Of a stretch of 64,000 nt of DNA, positions 20,126 through 30,900 are shown piece after piece. Each line of letters starts with the position of its first letter. Position 1 is the first letter of the stretch. The translations under genes and the position numbers were made by a program. Origin of the DNA: Isoetes taiwanensis (Eukaryota; Streptophyta; Lycopodiopsida; Isoetales; Isoetaceae); the NCBI GenBank assembly GCA_021234155.1, contig JAJEKV010000003.1:23449218-23513217 (forward strand). Reading direction: 5' to 3'. The notes below the pieces were generated by a model. The model was not told the origin of the DNA. It worked only from the letters and a program-made list of their open reading frames with translations, and did no database searches.

Positions 20126-20170
20126 CTACCTACCTACCTACCTACCTATCTATCTATGTATCTATTTGTC
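20126..20170 (+). repeat. (ACCT)n(ATCT)n microsatellite
   Basis: About five ACCT units followed by ATCT units and variants. It overlaps the end of the interrupted ankyrin-PGG gene, just past its stop codon. Confidence 0.9.
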
Positions 20171-20224
20171 TATTGATGGAGCAAGGTCCGACAGTCTTAA
20201 AAAGAACCAACCTAGAATGAAAGT
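20162..20224 (-). pseudogene. Last codons of the interrupted ankyrin-PGG gene
   Basis: Read on the minus strand after removing the gypsy element and one target-duplication copy, this piece continues the frame that ends at 36434. It completes a membrane helix (ILGWFFLRL) and stops at TAG at 20162-20164 after a short tail ending SIDK. The join falls exactly at the AAAGT duplication, which supports the two pieces having been one gene. The rest of the gene lies at 36434-37500. Confidence 0.7.
20220..20224 (+). repeat. Target-site duplication AAAGT, left
   Basis: The five bases directly before the left LTR are identical to 36429-36433 directly after the right LTR. Five bases is the normal duplication length for Ty3/gypsy integrases. 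Confidence 0.95.
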
Positions 20225-20807
20225 TGTTTGGGGTCTGGGTTCGGGAACTCCTGGAAGACAGCCCTCTGTGAGGACCCGTGGATCTAACAGGAGAGTCCGG
20301 GGACTATGTCACGCGGGATTTGCTGAAAGAGAAGAAAAAGAAGAGAACAGAACAAATGAGAGAAAGACGATAAGCTTCCTTGATATCAATGATGAAAATA
20401 CATGAGCTCTCGCAATAGAGAGAAAACTGAAGGGAGACAAGACTCAAAACTCATCTAAAAAACTTATGAGCTAACTCTACTCATATATATAGTACAATGG
20501 CCTTGGGCCCAATATAGACATTCTGACCGATCTCGTGCCGACTCTCGGAAGGAGGCCTGACGGTGAATGTTGGCGGTGCCTCTTGAAGTGCCTAGAATCA
20601 CGCCGACGCCGACTGGGCGGTGGGGCGGGTCACTTGTCCGAGCGGGCCTCTTGTTGATGACCAAAGGCTTTGATCGCAAGTGGGCTCGCCGCTAGTCTTC
20701 GTGGGAGGCTTGGATGTCCCGACCGCGTGGTTGACCGAGGATCTTTGAGCTTGACCTCGTCCGGACGTATGCATGAATAGTCCTTGCATCAGAGGCACAG
20801 ATTAACA
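20225..20807 (-). repeat. 3' LTR of the Athila/Tat-like element
   Basis: Matches 35847-36428. It starts TGTTTGGGG and ends GATTAACA on the plus strand. The first 290 bp are almost unchanged between the two LTRs; the second half, which is GC-rich, differs in many small blocks. Confidence 0.95.
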
Positions 20808-20822
20808 CTCCCCCACCAAAAA
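20808..20822 (-). promoter_or_regulatory. Polypurine tract
   Basis: The minus strand reads TTTTTGGTGGGGGAG immediately upstream of the 3' LTR. This is the expected place and composition for plus-strand DNA priming. Confidence 0.85.
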
Positions 20823-21258
20823 CGACACTCGAGAGTGAAGAAAAGGAGGAAGAAGCGTGAGGGCGGGGAAGCCATCGGTTTGAAAGTGATCCTCACGGGA
20901 GTGAGGACGGCCCCATTATGGTAATCGGGCCGATGAGATCCCGGCGTGATTGAAGAGCTTGAGGTGTGTTTTGGCCAAAGGGGGATCAGCATCAATAAGA
21001 AAACGAGGCGCACCATGTCTTCAAGTGCGTGGGCCTCAAGAAATGTACCGACACTCCATGAGGAGACAGTCACGAAGACCAAAGGCACCGACACTGGCAT
21101 TTGGATTGCGGTGCTGAAAAATGGGGCCGCCGATTTAAGGAGCTTAGCAAAATGCATTTGAGGGGCAGCGCAAAATCCGCTTGAAGATGGGACAAGGATC
21201 GGTGTGAGGTGGAGGCGTGCTGCAAGAAGGTGTTGAGACCATGAAGCGCATCCGCGGG

Positions 21259-22779
21259 CTATTGCCAACCTCGCTCATTAGCAATGTAGATCCAATTGGT
21301 GTTGTTGTCCAGAGTAGCACCTTCTTCCCAATGTGATCGGCGAACAAAACGTGGATCCCACCGGAGATCCGTCGAGATCTGAGGTGGTGTCCAGCCTGCA
21401 TGACCATCCATGACTTTGGTCCAAAAAGGAAGGCGCCAATCAGAAGTCAGGAACCTGGGGCGTGGAGGTACGCCCAGGGAAGCATAGGGAGAAGGAACCA
21501 TGCCCGTGGGCGTGGGTTGCTGAGCAGTCTCCCTGAATTGACTGACAAGATCTGGATCAAGTGCCTGACACCAGCGATCCCAAAGAGAAGCAGAGAGCTG
21601 AGAGTTGACAGGAGGGCTATCCCATCCCGTGGGGACCGTCTTGCTATCCAACAGAGCCTGTAACTGATTGTAACCAGCGAGGTGCTGCATATAGACTTGT
21701 GCATAGGGAAGATCTTCGGGATGTCCCAGATACTTCCTAATTTGTTGCAGCGCTTCCGCTTGCCAGAGAGATAAATGATTGGCAAGCTCAGGCATGTACT
21801 CCTGATGAAAAGTTTTGGTCTGAGCAGGATCCGCAAGATATGGATTGTTATCCTGAAGCACCCATTGCGCAGTGGGGTCACCCTGAAAAAGCTGGCGTGG
21901 CCCATTGCCAAAGTTTTCCTGTGTATCACCCAGATAGAAATCATGAAAGATATAAGCCATGGGCTGAACCACGCGGAAAGTGAGAAAGTCTGGATCGGCA
22001 CAGTGTATGAGATCAAAGACAACAAGGGCACAGCACAACCCTTTGTCTTCAATGGAGAGTTCTGGCCAAATCCGAGAAAAATCAGCACTGCTCAGTGGGA
22101 TATCCACAGGTCCATCAGCTGCGTGCCACTTTGAAAGGAAGAGGTGGCGTCGAGCAACCACATAATCATGATAGCAGGAGGGAGCAGGGAAGTCCACTGG
22201 CATTCTGTGAAGAATTGAAGTCTGGGCGTCAAGTTTGGCTTGAGCCTCATCAGCAGACTGAATAGCTTGCTGCAGCTGTTGTTCGAGATCACGGATCTGA
22301 TTTTCCTTTTCGAGTAGGAGGCGTGACTGGTCACGGACCCGTTTCTGAGAAGGATTGACCTGGGAGGAAGATTTCCCCGGTGTATTGAGACGAAGCACGG
22401 CAATCTCCGCGTCATCGAGTATTTTCTGTTTCTGCACCTCTGTAAGCTGATCTTGAAGAGAGGTGATCTGAGAGGTCTGTGTAGAAAGCTGAGCCGTCAA
22501 GGAGGCAACTTGAGCGTCTCGGGCTGAAAGATTTTGAACTTGAGTGCTGAAGTTTTCACACAGTTCCGAGTACAAGGCATTGAGTTTAGCAATATCTTCA
22601 TCCTTGGTACTCGTCGGAGAGCAAACTTTGGACTTGTTGTGCTCCAATAGAGTCTGAATTTCGACCGAGCCTGAGCCTCGCTGATCTGCGAAAGTTGACT
22701 GACTTGAGCTTGTGTACTTTTGAGATCCGCATGAGCCCCGTAAGAGAGCTTCATGCTTGTCTTGAAGTTTGGCCTCCAA
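21259..22779 (-). CDS. Extra 3' ORF of the gypsy element, C-terminal part
   Basis: An open frame of 506 codons between integrase and the 3' LTR, in the place of env-like ORFs of Athila elements. The first 190 residues form a Gln/Glu/Ala-rich coiled coil (VASLTAQLSTQTSQITSLQ). The following 300 residues are Trp/Pro/Asp-rich and globular (DLRWDPRFVRRSHW near the end), with no membrane segment or signal peptide that I can see. Overlap with frame 22497-22937 suggests a frameshift near 22640, so the true protein began further upstream. Function unknown; a structural or Gag-like accessory role is only a guess. Confidence 0.65.
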   Translation of the reverse strand: MEAKLQDKHEALLRGSCGSQKYTSSSQSTFADQRGSGSVEIQTLLEHNKSKVCSPTSTKDEDIAKLNALYSELCENFSTQVQNLSARDAQVASLTAQLSTQTSQITSLQDQLTEVQKQKILDDAEIAVLRLNTPGKSSSQVNPSQKRVRDQSRLLLEKENQIRDLEQQLQQAIQSADEAQAKLDAQTSILHRMPVDFPAPSCYHDYVVARRHLFLSKWHAADGPVDIPLSSADFSRIWPELSIEDKGLCCALVVFDLIHCADPDFLTFRVVQPMAYIFHDFYLGDTQENFGNGPRQLFQGDPTAQWVLQDNNPYLADPAQTKTFHQEYMPELANHLSLWQAEALQQIRKYLGHPEDLPYAQVYMQHLAGYNQLQALLDSKTVPTGWDSPPVNSQLSASLWDRWCQALDPDLVSQFRETAQQPTPTGMVPSPYASLGVPPRPRFLTSDWRLPFWTKVMDGHAGWTPPQISTDLRWDPRFVRRSHWEEGATLDNNTNWIYIANERGWQ

Positions 22780-23800
22780 AGTTGCAACTTGGGCGATTCT
22801 GCGCCTTGAAGGTCTTGGTGTACCGCATCGAGGCCTGAAAGTGCTCGTTGAACCCCGCTCATAAGAGCGCCTTGGGATTCCTCAGAACTTAAGTGCAAAG
22901 CAGCCTTGAGCATCCTGGCCGATAATCGATACAACAACCGACGCGAGGTTGTTGTGGTGGTGGAACCTGGGCCGTTGCCCGGTGTGGGAGGGTTTGGGAA
23001 AAATGGTGGGAAGTGGATGGTGTAGCGGAGGAAGAGACAGTGACATGAGTGTGACTGTGGTCATGACCAGGGGAAGATGGGCGTGATGTGCCAACTTGGT
23101 GATGGACTGGAAGGGAGCGCTGAGTGGAAGTATGAGAATTTGGTGGTGTGGGAGGGAAGTAATGACGGATGAGGGCTTGAAAGTGCCCTCCCACAGAAAC
23201 TTCAGAAATGGAAGTGGTACCCCGAAGGCGGTCCATTTCTTGGAGAAGACGATAGAACATCATTTGGGGCCAATCTATGTGGTGCTTGGAGTGTGTAGCA
23301 GTAAGGACCAGGTTATAGAAAGGCTTATTGATATGGGTGTTCTTGATAGAATACCCAAGGAATTTGCGCCATAAAAATTTCACAAAGGTCTCATGAGGCT
23401 TGTCGATATTGGTCAGACGATGGACATTGGCGTGATAAGCAGGTGCACCAAACTCTGTGACATCAATATCCTGTATAGCAGACCATGATACACAAGGAGT
23501 GTGCAAGGGAATATGAAATACCTCAGAAATCAAGTGTTGAGTCAATGAAATAGTGGTGCCATCGACCACAATGGGGTGTACCTTTTGCGGTGTTAACAAT
23601 ATTGGCGATGAACTGCTGAACCGGGCGGGATTTGGAGCCGAAGTTCCATTTGAGAAAATTCGTAAAAGCTGGTGTCGCTCAACTTCTTTATTGGGGCCAA
23701 CAAGGGCTTCACGGAAAGTGGGCGCCAAGAAGGATACAGATGCAAAAGGGCGGATGCTTGGGAGCGGTAGCTTGAAGTGTAGAAAATCTTGGGGCAGCCA
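22497..23800 (-). pseudogene. Extra 3' ORF of the gypsy element, N-terminal part
   Basis: The frame 22889-23728 reads EALVGPNKEVERHQLLRIF, then VVDGTTISLTQHLISEVFHI and KPFYNLVLTATHSKHHIDWP, followed by a His/Ser/Pro-rich linker. The frame 22497-22937 continues it (GALMSGVQRALSGLDAVHQD) into the coiled coil of 21259-22779. The globular part weakly resembles the 'putative plant transposon protein' type found in plant retroelements; this is from memory of its general pattern. At least two frameshifts separate the parts. The sequence before 23728 continues in frame to about 23800 without a convincing start. Confidence 0.5.
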
Positions 23801-24735
23801 TGGGAATGATTTGCGAAGCTAAGAGAGATGCCAAAGGCGGAAGACAAAAGTCGAAAGCACGGAGGATGAAGGCGCAGAGGAACTAAAAGGTTTGTTTTAG
23901 GGCACAACCGAGGCTTAAGAGGTATGAAAGAGTGGCAAACAGAACCGTTGATGATGCCGGTGTCAAAAGATGCTAAGAAGGGGATTGAGAGGCAAAATTT
24001 GGCTAAGTCCCCAAAAACGTAAGGGAGAAGCAATGAACGGTGAGGATGAGACGCGGAAAGAAAGATCAGATGGGACGGATGGCAAAGGACACCCATTAAT
24101 GTTCGACGGGCGTGGAAAGAAGGAATGGCATTCAATGCGGGCAACTCGAAGTGGGATATCATTAAAAGGAATGTGTCGAGGAAGGTACCATGGCTAGATA
24201 TGCGAAGCGGGAGAACGATTCTCATATTAGAAACAAACCTTGCATTGCAAACACGTTGGCGATTTGTGTGATTGGTCCACGCCGACAAGGAGTTCCTCGA
24301 TTGGCTATATAAGACGAACCAAGTGAAACGAAGGCATCCGATGGCGCCGGTATGGCGGCCGGCTTGAACGAAGATTGCACCATGCCGACGAACGAGCCGG
24401 GGAGTGGATCACTTGTAAGATGAATTGCGGATCTCGGGCTGCCACAACCGGTGGCATTCGTGATGGACGGCTGGTGTGCGGGATGGCTGAACATCCCGAC
24501 CAAGACCAACGGGATGGAGGTGGTTCGCACCTTGGGATGGGATCCGAGCGTAACCTCTACCATCTCCTCGCATCACCTCTGCCCGAACCCGAGTAGAGGG
24601 TTTTTCCTCTTAGGACTTAGTAGATAGGGCTCGAGCCTGTTTTTGTATATAGGGCAGTGCCCATAGCGGAAATAGCTGGGCTGCGCCCACATTTTGTAAA
24701 AAAATCTCCACTATAATATAATCTACCGCCTTACT
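23801..24735. other. Region between integrase and extra ORF
   Basis: Inside the gypsy element. Overlapping open frames exist on the minus strand (23593-24288, 24222-24563), but their Leu/Ser/Pro/His bias and lack of motifs argue against coding. A TATATA stretch near 24642-24650 (minus strand) could belong to a leader or splice region for the extra ORF. Confidence 0.4.
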
Positions 24736-27700
24736 AGTCACTTTCTGTGGTGTTTGATTCTTGAACTGTCTCTGTGTTGGAATGTTCACTTTCTGTGTGC
24801 TGAAATGCTTTGAGACGAAAACCATTAACTAATGTAGGTAATGGAGTGCCATCTAATTCAAATGAGTTGGAAAACACTTGGTCTAACCACTTGAACAATT
24901 TGATAAGGGCCAAGCCAACGAAACTTGAGTTTACCCGGAAAATTTTTGTACCTGGAATCATAAAGAAGAACCAAATCCCCTTGTTTGAATGTTTTTGTCT
25001 TCAAACGTTTGTCATGTAAAGATTTTTGCAACTGTTGTCCATGAAGAACACGAATATAAGCATCCCTTGAAGTTCATCCAATCGTTTCTAATTGATAGAC
25101 CCGTTCTTTGAGAGGCTGGTGGATTATGAGCGTGAGCAGTTGAAACCGAGTGTTGGAAGGATGTATTCAAAGGGCATGAGAGCTTTCGACCATAAACCAA
25201 TTTAAAAGGAGTGTGACCCGTAGCAATCTTGAAACAAGTATTGTAGGCCCAAAGAAAAGAGGGAAGTTTTTGTCCGCCAATCAATGCGGGAAGCGCCACA
25301 AATTTTCTTGAGAATGGTGACGAGTTTTGTTGGTGCTTTACGCCAACCCATTGCCTTGAGGATAGTAAGGTGTGCTCTTGTGATGATGTATCAAGAGATA
25401 ATCCGTCAGCTCTTTGATAGTATGATTGATGAAATGAACACCACGGTCACTGACCAGCTCAGGCGGGGCAGCCAATCGCGTGATAATTTGTTGATAGAGG
25501 ACTCGAGCTGTGCTTTGGTGTGTTGTCGGAAGTGCACAAGCTTCCGCCCATTTGGTGGCGAAGTCGGTGAGAACAGAATGTATCGGCACGAAAGTGTGCC
25601 GCGCGCAGAGGGTCTATAGGTCCCACAAAGTCCATTCCCCATTTCTTTGAAGGGAAGTGGCGTGGCACGGCGCCAAGGGAAGAGCGCCACGGGCCGTGGG
25701 GCGTCCCACCGGCAAGCGTCACACGTGCGGGCGTGGGCGTGAGCATCTTTGAAGAGCGTGGGCCAATAATACCCGGCAAGAAGAATTTTGCGTGCCGTGG
25801 TGTCACCATGAAAATGACCACCACCGAGCCCTTGATGAGCTTCTCGAACAATGTCTGGAACTTCATGAGGTAGAACACAGCGTCGAAGGATGGTGTCCTT
25901 ACCCTTTTTGTAGAGATGTCCGGCAACCATGGTGTAGTCACGGACCTCTCGGAGAAATTGATGGCGACGGGATTGTCGCTTGGCAGGAGAGAGCGTCTCA
26001 TCTTCTGGTGGAAGAGCACCTGTGAGGAGGTACTGCTGAAAATCATGGAACCAATGTGGTGTTGCCGTGACTAAAAAGAGTTGAGCATCCGGAAAGGCAT
26101 CTGAGACCCCTGTTGCAGGATCATCAGTGTGGATGCGTGAAAGATAATCCGGAACAACATGAGATTTGCCTGCCTTATGAACGATTTCAAAAGGAGCAAA
26201 TTCTTGGAGAAGAAGGACCCAACGAGCAATGCGGCCCGTGGGCGTGGATTTGTTGATCAAATAGAGAAGTGCTTGGTGGTCCACAAAGAACTTGATTTGA
26301 CTGCCCAAAAGGTAATGGCCGGGCGTTGGACCACGTAAAATTAGACCCAAAGCTTCACGCCCGTGGCGTAATAGTTTGCGCCGGAGAATTGAGTTTTCGG
26401 CCGGCATAGCGATTTGGTTTATCGATGCAGCGCATCATATTCTTGAGAAAGAACAGCCCAATAGCAAACGCCGAGACATCGACATGAGCGTGAAAGGGCT
26501 TGTCCCATTGAGGAGGAACAAGAACGGTGCACTCGAGTAAGCAAAAGCTTCATTTGTTGAAAGCGACTTCACCGGGAATTCAAGCCCGGTGGATTCATCA
26601 CCCGTGAGTTTATGAATGGGATGCGCAATGGCTGCCGGTCCAAGTATGAAGGTGGAGTAATAATTGACCTTTCCCGTGAAAGAGCGTGTCTCTTTGATAT
26701 TGGCTGGTGCTTGAGCTTTGAGCACACAAGCCCGATTTTGGCGGGGATCGGTGGTGATTCTGCGCCATTTGGTCGACAACATGGCCTAACGGTAACACCG
26801 AAGTGACACAAAAGGTGCATTTTCGGGATTGAGACTAATCTTGGGACTCATCACATTTACGGAAGACGAAGTTCCAATTTATCCAAATGGTCACCATGGA
26901 ATCAGAAAGGCGAGAAGTCATCTTGAAAAATTTGCAAGAAGGGATTTTCCTTCATGAAATCATGAAAAACTGAGAGCATGATGCGTTGAAATGTTGAAGG
27001 AGAGTTGGATAATCCAAAAGGAACCACCTTGTAGGCAAAAAGTGCCTTACGGGGTGGTGAAAGTGGTCTTGAGTTGATCAGATTCTTTGATGGAGATCGA
27101 TTGTAGCCAGAGAAACCATCCATAAAGGAGTACATCTCATGTCCGGCCACTTCTTCGAACTTGGTGCGGAAGGGAAGTGGAAAATGATCACGCCCGTGGC
27201 CCGATTGAGTTTCAGATAGTCTACATGCACGGATCTTACCATTGTGCTTAAGGGCAATGACGATAGGGCTCACCCATTGAGAATGTTTGACCTCATAGAT
27301 CAAAACCCAGCAAGGAGTTTGTCAATTTCCGCCTTGACGCGATCACGGTAATAGGGTTGAGCCTGCATCGCCGTTGCTATCTTGGTCGTGCATCGATTTG
27401 GTAGGAATGGTGAGTTCCCCAAGCTTTTGTTGATTCCCAGAAGATCTTTGTAACTCCAGCGAAAATGTGTTTGAATTTTTTGAGCAATGTGGCGGCCCTG
27501 ATACGATAAGGAGCCGGAAGGTTTGCGGCAATGCGACAGGTTGATTGTTGCCAACATCCACAATCTCGACTTCGTGAGTCGAATATGGGGTATGACTTGA
27601 TTATCCGGACAATGTGTGCGTGGAGGTTGGAGCATAACCGGACGCGTGGCACTTTGCGTGGTGAAAAGAGAGGTTGCTCGGTGTCATCTAGCGTGGTTGC

Positions 27701-27900
27701 TTCATGGCTTGCGTGTACATCGGCCAGGAGTTGCTGCGGTGTCGCGATCGAAAAGTGATCAACGTTGGATTCGGATTGCAAGGAGCCGTAGGGGTCAAGC
27801 AAGGCAGCCTGCCTGGTCCCGATCAAGAGTCATTTCGCCCCAAGGATCAAAGATATTCGGGTAGGATGGATGAGGCGACGCGAGGCGGGGGTAGCCTGAA
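24736..27900 (-). pseudogene. Athila/Tat-like Pol: RT, RNase H, integrase
   Basis: RT at 26902-27303 shows SQWVSPIV, EMYSFMDGFSGYN, VPFGLSNSPSTFQR and the active-site box FQDD near 26920. The connection lies at 26435-26782. RNase H at 26130-26407 keeps FFVDHQALLYL and VVPDYLSRI, so its acidic residues are present. The integrase zinc finger (GGGHFHGDTTARK, CDAC) lies near 25700-25830 and the core at 25338-25640 (WGMDFVGPID, LTDFATKWAEA, ELVSDRGVHF, YPQGNG). The tail at 25012-25299 has ATGHTPFKLVYG, and LVNGFRLKAF lies near 24800-24840. At least six frame changes break it. No second RNase H was found. Confidence 0.85.
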
Positions 27901-27964
27901 CTTGATAAATATTTCGAGGCGTCTTGAGGAGAATCGACCGAGAGAGAGGGTGAAGGCTAGAAAG

Positions 27965-30900
27965 ATATATTATTTAAATATAAGGTTACAAAATTAAAAT
28001 AAAAAAGGCCCCTAATGGGCTTGAGCTACCGCTCCCATATTGGGCTCACAACCCCCCTACTAGCCACAACATAGAGTTATTCGTCCATGGGAGGAGGGGC
28101 AAATCCCCCAGCACCTGACGCCCAAGAACACTTAAAGAACATGTAGAAGCCCTCAAAGGAGCCTAGTCTGTCAAGGGCCTTATCATAATCTCTTCCCCAT
28201 TTTCTGCCATGTGAGATTGCCATGAGGGCGACACCATGGTTGAAGATGTTTTTCATTTTGACCGTTGAAATTTCCTGGTCCCCTAATGCTATCGCACACC
28301 TGTGTTTCCATACCGCCCAAAGCGCAATGCAAGTAATGGTATACCCAAGCTTATCATTTTGTGCTAGGCAGATCATAGGCCATTGAAGATGTGTCATGTC
28401 CACCTGCAAGATGGGGGCAACCCAAGCCCAAAAATCTCTCACTTTGGGGCAGAAAAACATATGACTTATGGTTTCGATTTCTCCACATAACAGAGGGCAG
28501 CTGCTGTCTGCGACAATCTTCCTTCGTAGGAGCCATGTTTTCGTGGCAATTCCATTCCGCCAGCTGAGCCACACAAAAAATTGTGTTTTCCTGTCACAAT
28601 AGGAGGACCAACATTTTGTAGTTGTTGAACATATTCTCGACCTGTTAGGTTCATGTTGGCCGATGGCATGGGCATCTCGTCTCCTGCTAGTGCTTGATAA
28701 ACAGCACGAACTGAGTAGATTGGCTTGTTACAGAGAAGCCATGCATCATCTGCTCCTTCCTGTCCTGAAAGCATACTAATCTGTCCCATTATCTTGTTGT
28801 AGACAATTCTGTCTGAATGCGTCCCACCAATTGTATTCTTGAGCTTAGTCCATGACCACCAAAGACTCCGGCCGTGGTTCCAAAGATGCTTTAGGCAAGA
28901 GATACCAGCCAGTTCCCACTTCTTGCAAATTCGAGGGTGCATGAGTGCCAAGGGATAGTCTTCTTGAGGGCTGACCATTGGGCTCCAGAATATGGATAGG
29001 TTCCCAGATTGCCATTGTGCTGGAGCAGGCCGGAAGCAATCTTTAACTTCATGCCATGCTTCGAGTATTCTGCGCATAACTGTGGATGTGCCAGAGGCAA
29101 TCTTATAGTCTGTAAAGCATGCTGACTTACATGATAGATGCAAAGAGGGCTTGGATTTGGGGCTTGCTTTATAAAGCCAGTGACGAATGAATGAGGAGCC
29201 AATTGCTGGATCTCCCTCAAGAGCCTTCCAAACTAGTTTGCCAACTAGAGCTTGGGAGTGCACTAGTAAGTCCTTACCTCCAAGACCACCACATGCCCTT
29301 GGTCTGCAGACTTCTGTCCACGCAAGTTTGGCTGCTCCTTGCCACACAAATCCTCTGATAAATTGCTGCATACACTGGTAAATGTATTTGGGAGCTAGCA
29401 TGATAGATGACATATAAACCAAGGAGCTACTTAAGACACTGTTAGCAATGGTTACTCTACCAGCCATGGAGAGGCCCTTGCTTGTTCAGAGATTAATCCT
29501 TTTCTTGAGCTTGTCTAAAGTGGAGTTCCACGTACCTTGAGGGAGGGTTCCCATAGCTAAAGGCAAGCCAAGCAGCTTGGCACAATCATTTCTGCGTGTC
29601 ACTGTGATGCCAAGGTTTTGGATACAAGCAGGAGGATCCTCCACGTGAGGCCATATGATTGAACTTTTGTTAGGATTGAGGCATACACCTGTGACCTCAC
29701 TGAAGGTTTTTATTGCTTGGAAGCAATTCTGAATACTACCATCCTCATATCTTAGAAATATGAAAGTGTCATCTGCGAATTGTTGTATGCTTAGCTGCTC
29801 TTGTGATGGGGCAGGAAGTTCAATACCTTTGATGTCGCCATTCTGCACCTTTTTAAGGATTAAGAGAGTGAGCACGTTGGACAGTATGATAAAAATATAT
29901 GGGGCAAGTGGGCATCCCTGCCGGACTCCCTTTCTGAGAGGGAAGAGTTGTGTGGGATTGCCATTTAAAAGGATGGAGGCTGAGGCAGCCTTATTGAGCC
30001 CCATCACCACTTCAGTAAATTTCTTATCAAAACCCATCTTGGTCATGATCTTCAGAATAGAATCCCATCGAACAGTATCAAACGCTCGCTTAAAGTCAAG
30101 TTTGAGCATAATGCTTTGCTGTTTGCTCTGAGCAGCCCAATGCAAACCTTCACATGCTGCCAAATAGTTGGATAGGATGTTTCTGCCTGAGAGAAAAGCA
30201 GACTGTTCCTGCCTTATCAGTTTTCCAAGAATTGTCTTGAGGCGATTGGCTAAGAGCTTTGCCATTAGCTTATATGTAGTGTTTGTGAGGGCAATCGGCC
30301 TCCACTCTTCCAAAGATGAAGGTTTGTCTACTTTAGGGATTAGAGCTATGAATCCTGTTGAGAGGGCTGGGTGTAGACTACCAAAGTGCCAAGCGCCTTG
30401 TAAGACCAACGTTAAATCATCCCCTAATTCATGCCAAAATTCCAGGAAAAGCTCCGGGGGAAAGCCGTCGGGGCCCGGGGATTTGCCATGGGCCATTGCT
30501 TTGAGCGTTGAGAGCACTTCCTCTTTTGTAATTGGTTTGCACAGTAGGTGATTGTCCTCAGTTGTCACAGCATGGTCAAGGACTTGCATACAAGAGTCCA
30601 ATGCACTATCATAATTTGCTGGCAGACTGTCCTCAGAGAACAGTTTGGAGTATGCTTGCAAAAAGAAATTCCTAATTTGCTCAGGCTCCTTGATAGTATT
30701 GTGACTACTGTCTTTAATCTCATTGATCCCATTGTCCATCATCCTGCTACCAGCTAACCGAAAGAAGATCTTAGAATTCTCACTGTCCATATTCTCATGC
30801 CACTTAACCTTGGCTCTAACTGCTGCTCCCCTGGCCTCATCCTCCTCAACTGACTTGATTCGAGCATCTAGATTAGCCTCATGGAATTGCAGAGCCACAC

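Noticed and set aside
24120-24145. A 17-bp match to 14290-14310 (CATTCAATGCGGGCAAC)
   Set aside because: Surrounding sequence does not align, so it is probably chance.
22889-24288. 231-codon frame at 23593-24288 as a separate gene
   Set aside because: It overlaps a better-supported frame, has Leu/Ser/Pro/His bias and shows no domain.
30168-30551. Plus-strand open frames across the nested LINE
   Set aside because: They are antisense to the LINE RT domain, whose motifs are clear on the other strand.
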